Shown here: piece after piece, positions 48,554-56,410 of the stretch
Position numbering within the stretch: the stretch's first letter is position 1
Layout: the number at the start of each line of letters is the position of its first letter
Source of the DNA: Chloroflexota bacterium
Lineage (GTDB): Bacteria; Chloroflexota; Dehalococcoidia; UBA2979
Reading direction: 5' to 3'
DNA: 64,000 nt
Assembly: GCA_026713865.1 (NCBI GenBank)
Contig: JAPONQ010000028.1
Coordinates: 1 to 64,000 of the forward strand
The notes under the pieces: model-generated
Told to the model about the DNA's origin: nothing
What the model saw: only the letters and a program-made list of their open reading frames with translations
Database searches by the model: none
Made by a program: the position numbers and the translations under genes

Positions 48554-49387
48554 CTACTGGCCGGCGCCGCCGGCGGGCGGCGCGACATCGAAGCCACACG
48601 CCTGGGCTGCCGCGAGCAGGCCGAGCGCCGCCGCGGCATCAGGCGCCGGGCTTGCCAGGTTGGAGAACGCCGAGAGAAGGGCGTCCATGCCACCGAGCTG
48701 CTCCTCCATGCACCGCAGGACCGAGGGCGGCGGGAGCGCATCGGCCTCGCCGCCCGCGAACGCGGCGGCCTCCTCGTCGGTGAAGCAAAGGCTCATCCGG
48801 ATGGTGGTACCGAGCAGGTCCGCGACGTCGGCGTCTGCGGGAGGCGGCCCGATCCCGAGGGCGGCGGGGTTGTCCGTGATGACGGACGCGACGCAGGTAC
48901 GCGTCTCGGTGCTCAGGCCACCGGCATCCGCGGACATGAACGCAACGGTGATGCCGACGGCGCTCTCGGGCGTGAGGCAGTCGAGCGGGAAGCCGCCTGT
49001 GTCTTCGGGGATCTGCGCGAGGGGGATGTCGACGATGGCGCCGAAGACGCTCTCGCCGATCGACTCTCGCATGCAGGCGATCTCGGGTTCGGAGAGGAAC
49101 GCCATTATGTCGCGCACCGTGGTTGCCTCGGTCACGACCAGGTCTTCGATCGGTTGCGCCGGGGCCGATGCCGGCATGGCGGAGGGCGTTGGCGTGGCCG
49201 CGGGTGTTGGCGCTGGCGTCGGGATCGGGGTGGGTGTGGGGGTCGCGGCGACTTGCGCGGGCGTAGCCGCCGGCGCCGGGGTCTCATCCGAGCCGCAGGC
49301 GGCGGCGGTGAGCACGACTCCGAGGCAGGCGATGGTGACGATGCGACCGAACCGGGATCGGAGCGGGAGCGCCGCAGCGCCGCGCAT
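48554..49387 (-). CDS. Cys-containing lipoprotein of unknown function
   Basis: 277 residues from the ATG at 49387 with AAGGAGG five bases upstream. Lipobox AAACGSDE, a Thr/Pro linker (PTPTPIPTPAPTPAATPTPS), then a helical domain with six Cys in patterned pairs (EIACMRESIGESVF, PLDCLTPESA, TRTCVASVI, MSLCFTDEEAA, LRCMEEQLGG, AQACGFD), which looks like two or three copies of one Cys-bearing helical unit. Probable extracytoplasmic disulfide-stabilised protein. I do not recognise the family. Confidence 0.75.
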   Translation of the reverse strand: MRGAAALPLRSRFGRIVTIACLGVVLTAAACGSDETPAPAATPAQVAATPTPTPIPTPAPTPAATPTPSAMPASAPAQPIEDLVVTEATTVRDIMAFLSEPEIACMRESIGESVFGAIVDIPLAQIPEDTGGFPLDCLTPESAVGITVAFMSADAGGLSTETRTCVASVITDNPAALGIGPPPADADVADLLGTTIRMSLCFTDEEAAAFAGGEADALPPPSVLRCMEEQLGGMDALLSAFSNLASPAPDAAAALGLLAAAQACGFDVAPPAGGAGQ

Positions 49388-49665
49388 GGAGGCCTCCTTC
49401 AACACCCGCCGGCCGTGACCGTACACCGGGGCGCGCGTGCGCGCGCGGGCTCGCCGGCTCTCGCCGCGATCGTCGCCGATCGAGCTCGACGCCAGGCCGA
49501 CGGGGGACGTCACTCGACTTGGGCGCCGGGCGGTCGGCATCTGGCCTCCATCTGCGCGCGGCCGGTGCATGCCGAAGGAGCCAACCTCGCCAGGTGATGC
49601 CGCGGCGCTTGTTTCAGAGGAGTACGCCCCGCGGGGGAGAAGGCTCCCCATCGTCCTTGACGGCG
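49388..49665. other. Gap before decayed toxin-antitoxin locus
   Basis: About 280 bases without a supported gene. A frame near 49640-49703 (DWQARLEIQRVP) may be the displaced start of the antitoxin that follows. Confidence 0.35.
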
Positions 49666-49903
49666 ATGACTGGCAGGCTAGGCTCGAGATTCAGCGAGTT
49701 CCTTGACAGAGCCCTCGCCGAGGGTCCGCAGGTCGTGATCAGGCGCGGCGTGGAGGCTGCCGTACTCCTTCCGATCGAGCACTGGCGGAGGCTGGAGCGC
49801 ATGACCAGGCCGGATCTGAAGCAGTTGCTGCTGGCCCCCGAGGCCCGGACGGATGACCTCACTCCGCCTCGCCGGCGGCACCGCCGGCGGACGCCACCGC
49901 CGG
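49666..49903 (+). pseudogene. Decayed Phd-type antitoxin
   Basis: The frame reads SRFSEFLDRALAEGPQVVIR, RGVEAAVLLPIEHWRRLERM, LLLAPEARTDDLTPP, matching Phd/YefM antitoxins, but the normal WQ-x-x-EAK start is in another frame (DWQARL), and the C-terminus runs directly into toxin sequence. Frameshift at the start and deletion at the end. Confidence 0.7.
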
Positions 49904-50022
49904 TCCGAGGACGCCATGATCGCGGCGACGGCCTCAGTTCACCGCCTGAGGGTCGTCACCAGGAACGTGCGGGCTTCTAGCATCTGGGGGCCGAGGTGTG
50001 CAACCCCTTCGAGGAGAGGTAG
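49904..50022 (+). pseudogene. 3' fragment of a PIN toxin
   Basis: The stretch EDAMIAATASVHRLRVVTRN is the C-terminal PIN motif with catalytic Asp residues. A frame change then gives LGAEVCNPFEER and a stop at 50020-50022, the normal end of FitB-like toxins. The first ~90 residues of the toxin are missing, deleted together with the antitoxin end. Confidence 0.7.
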
Positions 50023-50069
50023 GACCCGCCGGGGGCGCGTCATCGTGATCCGCTGCTGAACGGATCGCC

Positions 50070-50145
50070 CGGGTTGAGGAAGTCACGGACTGCCAGAAGT
50101 CGCCTGCCCACCCGCCTCGAGAGCGAGTGGGGCATCCGGCAAGCC
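50070..50145 (+). pseudogene. Degraded copy of a higB-higA junction
   Basis: The segment from CGGGTTGAGGAAGTCACGGA onward aligns along about 75 bases with 53341-53415, the end of higB and start of higA, with scattered substitutions that destroy the reading frame. Confidence 0.7.
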
Positions 50146-50261
50146 CCGAGCCCCTGGGAGGTCGGCTGAGGGTGCTCCTGGAGGTCCGGACCTACCCCGA
50201 GCCTCCCCGCGGCGTTGCTCCCCGACCCGGGACCACCGCGGGACGGTAGGGTAGGCGCGGC

Positions 50262-50309
50262 ATGCAGCCCTGGCACCAACGCCCGCGCTGGCCGAGGAGT
50301 CGCCCATGA
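50262..50309 (+). CDS. 15-residue upstream ORF coupled to the next gene
   Basis: ATG at 50262, nine bases after a GGTAGGGT -10-like box, encodes MQPWHQRPRWPRSRP and stops at TGA 50307-50309, overlapping the ATG of the membrane protein (ATGA). It could couple translation or be fortuitous. Confidence 0.3.
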   Translation: MQPWHQRPRWPRSRP

Positions 50310-52243
50310 TCTGGGTGCGGCGGACGGCGGCGGCCGCGCTCGCCGTGCTGCTGTTCGGCGTGCTGCTCTCCGCGCTCGTCCTTCAGGGCGTGACCGCCAC
50401 CTTCCTGCGCGCCGGCTTCTACACGGACCAGCTCACGGACGCCGGTGCGTACCGCTTCGTCCTGGACGACGTCCTCCCGTCCGCCATCGACGAGGTGCGC
50501 GAGGAGGAGCCGGACGAGATCGGCGTCGACCTCCGTGAGAACCCGGTCGCGGTGTCCGGGCTGGACACGCCCCGGATCGCCGGGGCGGTGCAGCGCGCGC
50601 TGTCTCCCGGAGAGCTGGAGGATCTCGTCGCTCCGGCCGTTCACGAGTCCGTGAGCTACGCCACGGGCGAGAGCGATGTCTTGACCATCGACCCGCAGCT
50701 CGGGGAGGTCGTGCGCGACATCGTCGCCGAGTTGCTGGCGCTGATGCGCGAGGCCGACGTCTATGAGCGGCTGCTCGAGCGGGAGCTGGAGCCGAGGATC
50801 CGCGAGGCGGCGGGCGAGGCGCTCTCCCCGGACGTCGGCACCCCCGGCTGGACGCAGCGGCTCTTCGGGGGCGACGAGGAGGCCGGCGGGCGGCTCTCGC
50901 GTGTCGTCCTCAGCGTCGTGACCCCCGGCTGGTTCGGCGACCAGGTGGAGCAGATCGTCGAGGCCCTGACCTCGTACCTCGTCGGCGACTCGGACGGCTT
51001 CGAGATCCACGTCCGCCTCGGAGACGAGCAGGTGGACGCCGCCGTCGAGGAGCTCCGGTCGGTCCTGCGCGGGACGGACTCCGCCGATCTGGTCTACGCG
51101 GACATTCTCGACCCGCGGGTCGACGAGGAGGTGGAGGAGACGGTCCAGCTGCCCTACGGCGTCGCCGTGAGCCGCGGGGAGGTCAAGGCGGTGCTGCGGG
51201 AGGTCGCGCCGCGCCCTTGGGTCCAGCAGCAGGCCGATGCGGTCCTCGGCGACGTGAGCAGCTACGTGGCGGGTCGCTCGGACGGGTTCTCGACGGCGAT
51301 CGCGCTGGCTGAGCGGAAGCAGGAGGCCGCGCAGCGCCTCACCGAGCTCGCGGTCGCACGCGTCGCCGCGGAGGTCGAGGGTCTCGAGACCTGCGCCGGC
51401 GAGGCCGGGCGGCGTGCCGCCGCGGCCGCGGCGAGCGACACGCTCCCCGAGTGCCTTCCGGCCGGAGTCGCCTCCGACGACCTGCTGGCGGCTGCGCGAG
51501 CAGCCATCGCCGCGGCGATCCCGCCGCTCGTGCTCGAGCCCGTCCCGGATGCCGTCGTGTACACCGACGAGGATCTGCGGCGCGAGCTGCGCGCGAACGG
51601 CGGGCCCGGCGCCCTCGAGGCGCTCGACGACACGCGCGAACTGTTCGCCGAGGGCTGGCGCTACAGCGACGCCGACCTGCGCGCCGATCTCGCCTCGGAT
51701 CCGGAGCTGCTGGACGGCCTGGATCGGCTCCGCGAGTTCCTCGCTGATGGCTACGTCCACAGGCCCGGAGCCGCTTCGGACAGCACGCTAGCGGGTGCCC
51801 TGGAGACGATGCGCAGCGGCTCGGACTCGGTTCGCCGCGGCGGCATGATCGCGTGGCTGGCCGTGGCGCTCCTGGTCGTCGCCATCGGCGCGCTGGGCGG
51901 GACGAGCTGGGCGGGCCGGGGAATCTGGGCGTCGGCGTCCCTGCTCGCCTGCGCCGCGCTGCTGCTCCTTCTCTCCTGGCCCGTCTACGAGGTGGTCTCG
52001 GACGCGGCCTCCTCTGCCATCCGCGCGGAGATCGCGGATCAGCCGGACGACGAGCTGGGTCCGACCGCGCGCCTGCTGGTGAACAAGCTCGTCGATGTCG
52101 GGGAGTCCGTCTCCGACGACTTCGCCCGGAGTGTCAGGCTGCCGGGTTTCGTCGTCGCCGCCGTCGCGCTGGTCGGACTCCTCGGGGCGGCGTACGGAGA
52201 GCGGATCGGCGTTGCGGCGAGGTCGCTGAGGGAACGAGTATGA
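50306..52243 (+). CDS. Large membrane-anchored protein with duplicated extracytoplasmic domain
   Basis: 645 residues; ATG with GAGGAG upstream. One N-terminal helix (AAAALAVLLFGVLLSALVLQ), a ~500-residue acidic helical domain outside, then three C-terminal helices (about 512-535, 540-560, 610-630). The outer domain contains a duplication: PGWFGDQVEQIVEALTSYLV / GDSDGFEIHVRLGDEQVDAA, and RPWVQQQADAVLGDVSSYVA / GRSDGFSTAIALAERKQEAA. No family is recognised. The layout (TM, large loop, TM cluster) recalls envelope-spanning or sensor proteins, but nothing points to a specific role. Confidence 0.8.
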   Translation: MIWVRRTAAAALAVLLFGVLLSALVLQGVTATFLRAGFYTDQLTDAGAYRFVLDDVLPSAIDEVREEEPDEIGVDLRENPVAVSGLDTPRIAGAVQRALSPGELEDLVAPAVHESVSYATGESDVLTIDPQLGEVVRDIVAELLALMREADVYERLLERELEPRIREAAGEALSPDVGTPGWTQRLFGGDEEAGGRLSRVVLSVVTPGWFGDQVEQIVEALTSYLVGDSDGFEIHVRLGDEQVDAAVEELRSVLRGTDSADLVYADILDPRVDEEVEETVQLPYGVAVSRGEVKAVLREVAPRPWVQQQADAVLGDVSSYVAGRSDGFSTAIALAERKQEAAQRLTELAVARVAAEVEGLETCAGEAGRRAAAAAASDTLPECLPAGVASDDLLAAARAAIAAAIPPLVLEPVPDAVVYTDEDLRRELRANGGPGALEALDDTRELFAEGWRYSDADLRADLASDPELLDGLDRLREFLADGYVHRPGAASDSTLAGALETMRSGSDSVRRGGMIAWLAVALLVVAIGALGGTSWAGRGIWASASLLACAALLLLLSWPVYEVVSDAASSAIRAEIADQPDDELGPTARLLVNKLVDVGESVSDDFARSVRLPGFVVAAVALVGLLGAAYGERIGVAARSLRERV

Positions 52244-52276
52244 CTCTTGTGTGATGCAATTCATGCTGGAGCGAGC

Positions 52277-52495
52277 ATGCGTATATCGAAGCGAGGCCAG
52301 ATCACGATCCCGAAGCATCTGAGAGATCGGTTCGGGATGCACCACAACACCGAGGTGGAGATTCGCGCCACGGAGGAGGGTCTTCTGGTACAGAAGCGGG
52401 CGGCCGTGCCCCATCCTGTCGATCGGGTCGCCGGGATCCTGGACCGTGTCGACCTCGATGTCGATCGGTACATAGAGGACATCCGCGGACTGTGA
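52277..52495 (+). CDS. AbrB-type antitoxin
   Basis: 72 residues from the ATG at 52277 with GGAG six bases upstream. DNA-binding swapped hairpin: MRISKRGQITIPKHLRDRFG, then VEIRATEEGLLVQKR. The C-terminal toxin-binding part (VDLDVDRYIEDIRGL) is intact, but the toxin that follows is truncated. Confidence 0.88.
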   Translation: MRISKRGQITIPKHLRDRFGMHHNTEVEIRATEEGLLVQKRAAVPHPVDRVAGILDRVDLDVDRYIEDIRGL

Positions 52496-52581
52496 TGACG
52501 TCGATCGACACGAGCGTTCTGCTCGATTCTGGTCCGAACCGACTCGCCGCACCACCTCCGGTCGCGCGAATCGGTTCGTAG
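52495..52581 (+). pseudogene. 5' fragment of a PIN toxin
   Basis: The ATG overlaps the antitoxin stop by one base. The first residues MTSIDTSVLLDSG are the PIN start with catalytic Asp, but after about 13 residues the sequence loses similarity and stops at 52579-52581. The remaining ~110 residues of the toxin are gone. Confidence 0.75.
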
Positions 52582-52645
52582 AGCGTATGACGCCGGCAGC
52601 TGTCCACCACGGCGTCTGCATGGTCGGCTCGGGGCACAGCCTCGG

Positions 52646-52963
52646 CTACGCTTGCGAGTGAGCCGCCACCGCGTCGAGCCGTGCGGCGAGGCGGTCGCGA
52701 GCGAGCTCAAGATCGTACTGGGCCTGCAAGCTCATCCAGAAGGCCGCCGAGTTGTTGAAGAAGCGGGAGAGTAGCAAGGCAGTCTCGGCGGTGATCGAGC
52801 GCTGCCCGTGGATGATGGCATGGATCCTGCGCGGGTCGACGCCCACGGCCTTGGCTAGGCGGTACTGCGTGACTCCCAGGGGGAGCAGGAACTCCTCGCG
52901 CAGGATCTCGCCTGGATGCACCGGATCCAGCCGGTCCTGCTGTCGATGTGGTTCCGTGCTCAT
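52646..52963 (-). CDS. higA: HigA-family antitoxin, without adjacent higB
   Basis: 105 residues. Xre-type helix-turn-helix of the HigA/VapI group: VHPGEILREEFLLPLGVTQY, RLAKAVGVDPRRIHAIIHGQ, FFNNSAAFWMSLQAQYDLEL. Normally higB precedes higA; upstream on this strand there is no RelE-type frame, only the divergent higBA pair. It may be solitary, or may regulate the neighbouring pair. Confidence 0.9.
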   Translation of the reverse strand: MSTEPHRQQDRLDPVHPGEILREEFLLPLGVTQYRLAKAVGVDPRRIHAIIHGQRSITAETALLLSRFFNNSAAFWMSLQAQYDLELARDRLAARLDAVAAHSQA

Positions 52964-53076
52964 CGTCTAGCGCCCTCTGATGCCATGTGCAGAGTCGGGC
53001 GGCCGCCCCGCCGCCCGCGCGTGCCGCTCGGCTGGACAGTTCGCGCTCGTCCGACCTATCTTCACACATGGGGTGA

Positions 53077-53373
53077 TTGTTGGAAGTTCGGTTCGCATCG
53101 CGCAGCCTGGAACGGCGCTACACCCAGGGCCAGGAGGCGATACGAGCGTGGGGTCCTCAAGTCGGGCGACGCTATGTCCAGCGCGTTGGCGTCCTCCTCG
53201 AAGCCCTCGATGTGTCGGAGTTGCATGGCTACCGGGCACTCGGTTTTCACCCACTTCGAGGGAACCGGCGAGGGCAGCATGCGCTCCGCCTCACCGGCCA
53301 GATGAGACTGATTGTGACGGTGATCGATGAGCGCACCGTCCGGGTTGAGGAAGTGACGGACTACCATGAGTAG
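53077..53373 (+). CDS. higB: HigB/RelE-type toxin
   Basis: 98 residues; the TTG at 53077 is followed by a second TTG, and no ATG is suitable. The small RelE fold is recognisable: RFASRSLERRYTQGQEAIRA, LHGYRALGFHPLRGNRRGQH, MRLIVTVIDERTVRVEEVTD, ending YHE. HigB toxins cleave mRNA on the ribosome. It overlaps higA by eight bases. The weak start may keep toxin levels low. Confidence 0.85.
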   Translation: MLEVRFASRSLERRYTQGQEAIRAWGPQVGRRYVQRVGVLLEALDVSELHGYRALGFHPLRGNRRGQHALRLTGQMRLIVTVIDERTVRVEEVTDYHE

Positions 53374-53638
53374 CGTGCCCACCCATCTCGAGAGCGACTT
53401 GGCCATCCATCCGGGTGAGCTGCTCGCCGAGGAATTGGAGTCGCGAGGAATGACCCAGAGGGCGCTCGCCGAGGCGATGGGCCGGCCTCCACAGGTCATC
53501 AACGAGATCGTTCGTGGCCGGAAGGCGATCACGGCAGCGACGGCGATCCAGTTGGAGGAGGTTCTTGGCACGTCGGCCCGGCTGTGGCTCGGCCTCCAGG
53601 CCACCTACGAGCTCATCAGGGCCCGCCAGACCATGTGA
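53366..53638 (+). CDS. higA: HigA antitoxin
   Basis: 90 residues; ATG inside the end of higB. Helix-turn-helix pattern IHPGELLAEELESRGMTQRA, LAEAMGRPPQVINEIVRGRK, LGTSARLWLGLQATYELIRA. It should neutralise the adjacent HigB and repress the operon. Confidence 0.92.
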   Translation: MSSVPTHLESDLAIHPGELLAEELESRGMTQRALAEAMGRPPQVINEIVRGRKAITAATAIQLEEVLGTSARLWLGLQATYELIRARQTM

Positions 53639-53909
53639 ACCGAAGTCGGGCAGCTCCTCGTCGAGGGCGCCCAGGAGCGATCCCCCCTAAGTTCCAGCGC
53701 ACGAAGGTGCTGGCCTCGCGCGGTGCAACAGGCACGTCCACGTCCCCGGGCTCGAGCTGGCGGGGAATCGGCGCTCGCCTTATGGCCGCTCGCATTCGGG
53801 CTGCCGAGCCCGGCGGGCCGCCGGTGGCGATAGTGAGGGACGGAGCCGGCCGGCGCTCTCCGTCGGGAGGTCGTGGTACACCGACCGCGCCCGTCACCAC
53901 CGCGAGGCG
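53639..53909. other. Debris between toxin-antitoxin loci
   Basis: About 270 bases without an intact gene. Bases 53653-53684 match 22851-22882, inside the macroglobulin gene, at 31 of 32 positions; the remainder has no recognised similarity. Confidence 0.45.
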
Positions 53910-54353
53910 CTACACCACGTCGGGGCGCAACGGATGCTGCCAGCGCACTCCCGGGAAGCGGTCGAAGTCGGAGTCTGTCGACACCAGCGTGCAACCGTGC
54001 TCGACCGCAACTGCCGCGTGCTGGGCGTCGGCCACCAGCTTCCCCGATGCCCGCGACTCGCGGCACAGTCTCTCGAAGATCTCCAGGTGATCGGGCCCGG
54101 GGCCCACGGTGCGGGCCGTCGGTCGTTCCACGAGTGAGGACACGAACGAGAAGGCCCGGTCGGGCCTGGAGGGCGGGTCGAAGATCCGCGGGTTCGTGAC
54201 GATCCGGACGAAGCCGGCGAGGACGAGCACCGAGAGCGCGAACGGCTCCGGCCCCGTCGCCAGGCGCGTGATCCAGCTCGCGTAGTCGGCGTGATCGGCG
54301 ATCGAGTCCTCGACGTGCGCATACACCAGCACGTTGACGTCGGGAAGCAACAT
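53910..54353 (-). CDS. PIN-domain toxin (VapC type)
   Basis: 147 residues. Start LLPDVNVLVYAHVEDS is typical of the subfamily, with the first catalytic Asp; further acidic residues lie in KLVADAQHAAVAVEHGCTLV and STDSDFDRFPGVRW. It begins six bases after the antitoxin stop in the same direction. Confidence 0.9.
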   Translation of the reverse strand: MLLPDVNVLVYAHVEDSIADHADYASWITRLATGPEPFALSVLVLAGFVRIVTNPRIFDPPSRPDRAFSFVSSLVERPTARTVGPGPDHLEIFERLCRESRASGKLVADAQHAAVAVEHGCTLVSTDSDFDRFPGVRWQHPLRPDVV

Positions 54354-54359
54354 CCGGGA

Positions 54360-54617
54360 TCACCGGCTCTCGCGCGGGAAGCGGGACTCGTCTTCCAGTG
54401 CATCGAGTGCCCGGGGCCGATCGAGGTCGACTCCGGCGCGGGGGCGGACGCCGCGCACCGTGACCAGCTGGAACGGCGGCTGCTCCGAAGGCGTGCGCTG
54501 CTTCATGGCATCGTCCAGGGTCCGGGCGATGAAGGAACTCATGCTGAGGCCCTGCGCGGCGGCTGCCCGCCGCACCTGCTTCGCGAGCCGGTCGTCGAGT
54601 GAGATCGTCGTTCGCAT
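54360..54617 (-). CDS. Ribbon-helix-helix antitoxin
   Basis: 85 residues; the N-terminal RHH pattern RTTISLDDRLAKQVRRAAAA, QGLSMSSFIARTLDD is that of VapB/CopG-like repressors. The Pro-rich C-terminus should wrap the PIN toxin. The operator overlaps its start codon. Confidence 0.88.
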   Translation of the reverse strand: MRTTISLDDRLAKQVRRAAAAQGLSMSSFIARTLDDAMKQRTPSEQPPFQLVTVRGVRPRAGVDLDRPRALDALEDESRFPRESR

Positions 54618-54632
54618 GATGCAATAGCATCA
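54617..54632 (-). promoter_or_regulatory. Palindromic operator of the RHH-PIN pair
   Basis: TGATGC-AATA-GCATCA, perfect 6-bp arms, abutting the antitoxin start codon, followed by a second palindrome CATGCATG a few bases upstream. Expected binding site for the RHH dimer. Confidence 0.6.
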
Positions 54633-55049
54633 CATGCATGCAGCAGCGCATCAAGAGCGGCCATGTGCGTGACAGCGAACCGCATTGAGTTGGTGGACAC
54701 GCAAACGGGAAGTCGCATACGGAGCCCGATCGACGGCACGTGGCACGCCGCCCCATCCGGCGGTCCCTCAGGCAGCTCCCTGAGGCGCGCCGCGTCGCAC
54801 CGGCCCGCTGCCCGACGGCCCCTGAGCCTCATACAAGGAGACTGAGGCTCTCGCGCGCCCGTGGCCTGCTACCAGTAGAGCCGGGGAAGATCCTCCGGGT
54901 CGGCGGGGAGCCGGATCTCGATGCCGCCGACGCCGGATCGAGTGGCAGGGGCACAGCCCGGCGACCGCGAGAGCGGCGGCCGGGTCACGGCGATGAGCGC
55001 GATCGCCGCGCGGGCGACGCCCATCGTGGACTCTCGTTTCCGGCGGCCG
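54633..55049. other. Gap with stem-loop between two toxin loci
   Basis: About 415 bases. GAGCCTCA (54824-54831) and TGAGGCTC (54843-54850) form a perfect 8-bp stem and may end transcription of the upstream minus-strand pair. A 51-codon minus-strand frame (55024-54869, ending IEIRLPADPEDLPRLYW) is possible but unsupported. Confidence 0.4.
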
Positions 55050-55433
55050 TCAGCAGGGGACGACGGCAACGCGCGCGCCGGCGGTGTCGGCAAGGCGGCG
55101 CAGGTCGCCCGGGTCGCTGGTGAGAATGCGATCGCCGGCCTCGGCGACGAGGACCGCGGTGGCGTCGATCGGGTCGGCGGTGCCCGCGCGTCCGAGCAGG
55201 ACTCCGGCGTCGCGTGCGAGCCGATCGTCCACGGGACGGACGTCCACGGCGCCGAGCAGGCGCGCCAGTAGCGCCTGCCGGCCCGCCGGATCGAGCCATA
55301 CTTGGGCGACGACGATGGCGCTTGTCCGAAGCCCGATTCCGTGCCGTTCGGCGGCTCGCAGACGCGCGATCATCGCGCGCTCGCCTCGGTCGACGGCGAC
55401 GAACGCGCCGGCGTCGAGCACGAGCGCGCTCAC
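55050..55433 (-). CDS. PIN-domain toxin
   Basis: 127 residues from the GTG at 55433, which overlaps the antitoxin stop (GTGA). PIN residues: Asp in LVLDAGAFVAVDRGERA, Asp in RAGTADPIDATAVLVAEAGD, and Asp in ILTSDPGDLRRLAD. Length and order are normal for a small PIN toxin. Confidence 0.88.
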   Translation of the reverse strand: MSALVLDAGAFVAVDRGERAMIARLRAAERHGIGLRTSAIVVAQVWLDPAGRQALLARLLGAVDVRPVDDRLARDAGVLLGRAGTADPIDATAVLVAEAGDRILTSDPGDLRRLADTAGARVAVVPC

Positions 55434-55675
55434 CGCGCGGGCGCCTCCGAGGCGAGCCCCAGCTCGGCCTCGGCGCTGCGCAGCTCCTCGGCCGTGAGCG
55501 CGCCGTGCTCCCGCTCCCAGGCGTCGAGGAAGGCTCCGAGCGCCTCCGCGCGCAGCTTCGCCCTGGCCGCGTCGGCCAGCCAGGCGGAGAGACCGCTCCC
55601 ATCCCGCTGCGCGGCCCGGCGAACCGCATCGCCGAGCGCGGGGTCGAGCGAGATGCTCATCTTGTCCACTCGCAT
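55430..55675 (-). CDS. CopG/RHH-like antitoxin
   Basis: 81 residues. The start DKMSISLDPALGDAVRRAAQ, RDGSGLSAWLADAARAKL is a ribbon-helix-helix fold; the helical C-terminus (EREHGALTAEELRSAEAELG) is likely the toxin-binding part. Co-directional and overlapping with the PIN gene. It has a leaderless-type start. Confidence 0.85.
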   Translation of the reverse strand: MRVDKMSISLDPALGDAVRRAAQRDGSGLSAWLADAARAKLRAEALGAFLDAWEREHGALTAEELRSAEAELGLASEAPAR

Positions 55676-55681
55676 GCGAGA

Positions 55682-55687
55682 ATCCTA
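55682..55687 (-). promoter_or_regulatory. Extended -10 element, leaderless antitoxin start
   Basis: On the minus strand TGGTAGGAT ends six bases before the ATG at 55675, the same spacing as at 13034-13046. No Shine-Dalgarno sequence is present. Confidence 0.5.
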
Positions 55688-55798
55688 CCACGGTACGAAC
55701 GAAATCCGCGGGGACCTCGTGGCAGGTCCGACTGGACAGTCACCTGCGACAGGACGCATCTCGCGGTCGGGTCGTGTGCGAGATGGGGAGGGGCGCCT

Positions 55799-56410
55799 TC
55801 ACTCCAGCCAGCTGACGACGCCCCGGTGCGGTGTCCGTCGCGCTGTCGGGAGCGCCGCGGGCTGCCCGAGGAAGACGACCCCCACCATCGTCCATTCCTC
55901 GTCCGCACCCAGGAGCTGCGCCAGGCCGGGGAGTCGTGTCAGGCGCCCGGTGCTCCAGCCGAGGCAGAGACCCTCGGCGACGGCGGCGAGGGCCATGTTC
56001 TGAACGGCGCAGCAGGAGGTGGCGTAGTTCTCCCTCGTCATCTCGTCGGTCGCTCCCGGCAGGCTGTAGACGTACACCATCGCCGGCGCGGCCAGCACGC
56101 GGTCCCTGTCGTCATCGGCAGCACGACGTTTCTGCACCGGGTCGGGATTGGCCACGCCGTCGTAGGCGGCCTGCCAGGCGGTGTCCCCGACCCTCCGCCT
56201 CGTCGCGCCTTCCCTGGGAATCGCGAACATCCGGGTAGGCTCGGTGAGCCGGTGATTGGGTGCCCAGATGGCCGCGGCGAAGAGGCGCTCGAGCACCTCT
56301 CGGGAGACCGGATCGTCGGTGAACGCCTTGACGTTTCGGCGGCGGAAGATCGCGTCGTACACGCTGACCGACGTTGCGGGGATGTCGATCTCGTCGCTCG
56401 TGAGCTTCAT
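55799..56410 (-). CDS. Nitroreductase-family protein
   Basis: 203 residues, ATG start. The FMN-binding nitroreductase fold is indicated by AIFRRRNVKAFTDDPVSREV, LFAAAIWAPNHRLTEPTRMF, then AVQNMALAAVAEGLCLGWST and the end VGVVFLGQP. Family members reduce nitro compounds, quinones or flavins with NAD(P)H. Substrate unknown; it stands alone between toxin genes and the DUF4143 remnant. Confidence 0.9.
   Translation of the reverse strand: MKLTSDEIDIPATSVSVYDAIFRRRNVKAFTDDPVSREVLERLFAAAIWAPNHRLTEPTRMFAIPREGATRRRVGDTAWQAAYDGVANPDPVQKRRAADDDRDRVLAAPAMVYVYSLPGATDEMTRENYATSCCAVQNMALAAVAEGLCLGWSTGRLTRLPGLAQLLGADEEWTMVGVVFLGQPAALPTARRTPHRGVVSWLE

Noticed and set aside
54663-54845. 60-codon plus-strand frame between toxin loci
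   Set aside because: No ribosome site, no recognisable motif, Ser/Arg/Pro bias; likely chance.
54869-55024. 51-codon minus-strand frame after the PIN toxin at 55050
   Set aside because: The ending IEIRLPADPEDLPRLYW looks protein-like, but there is no ribosome site and no family, so not called as a gene.
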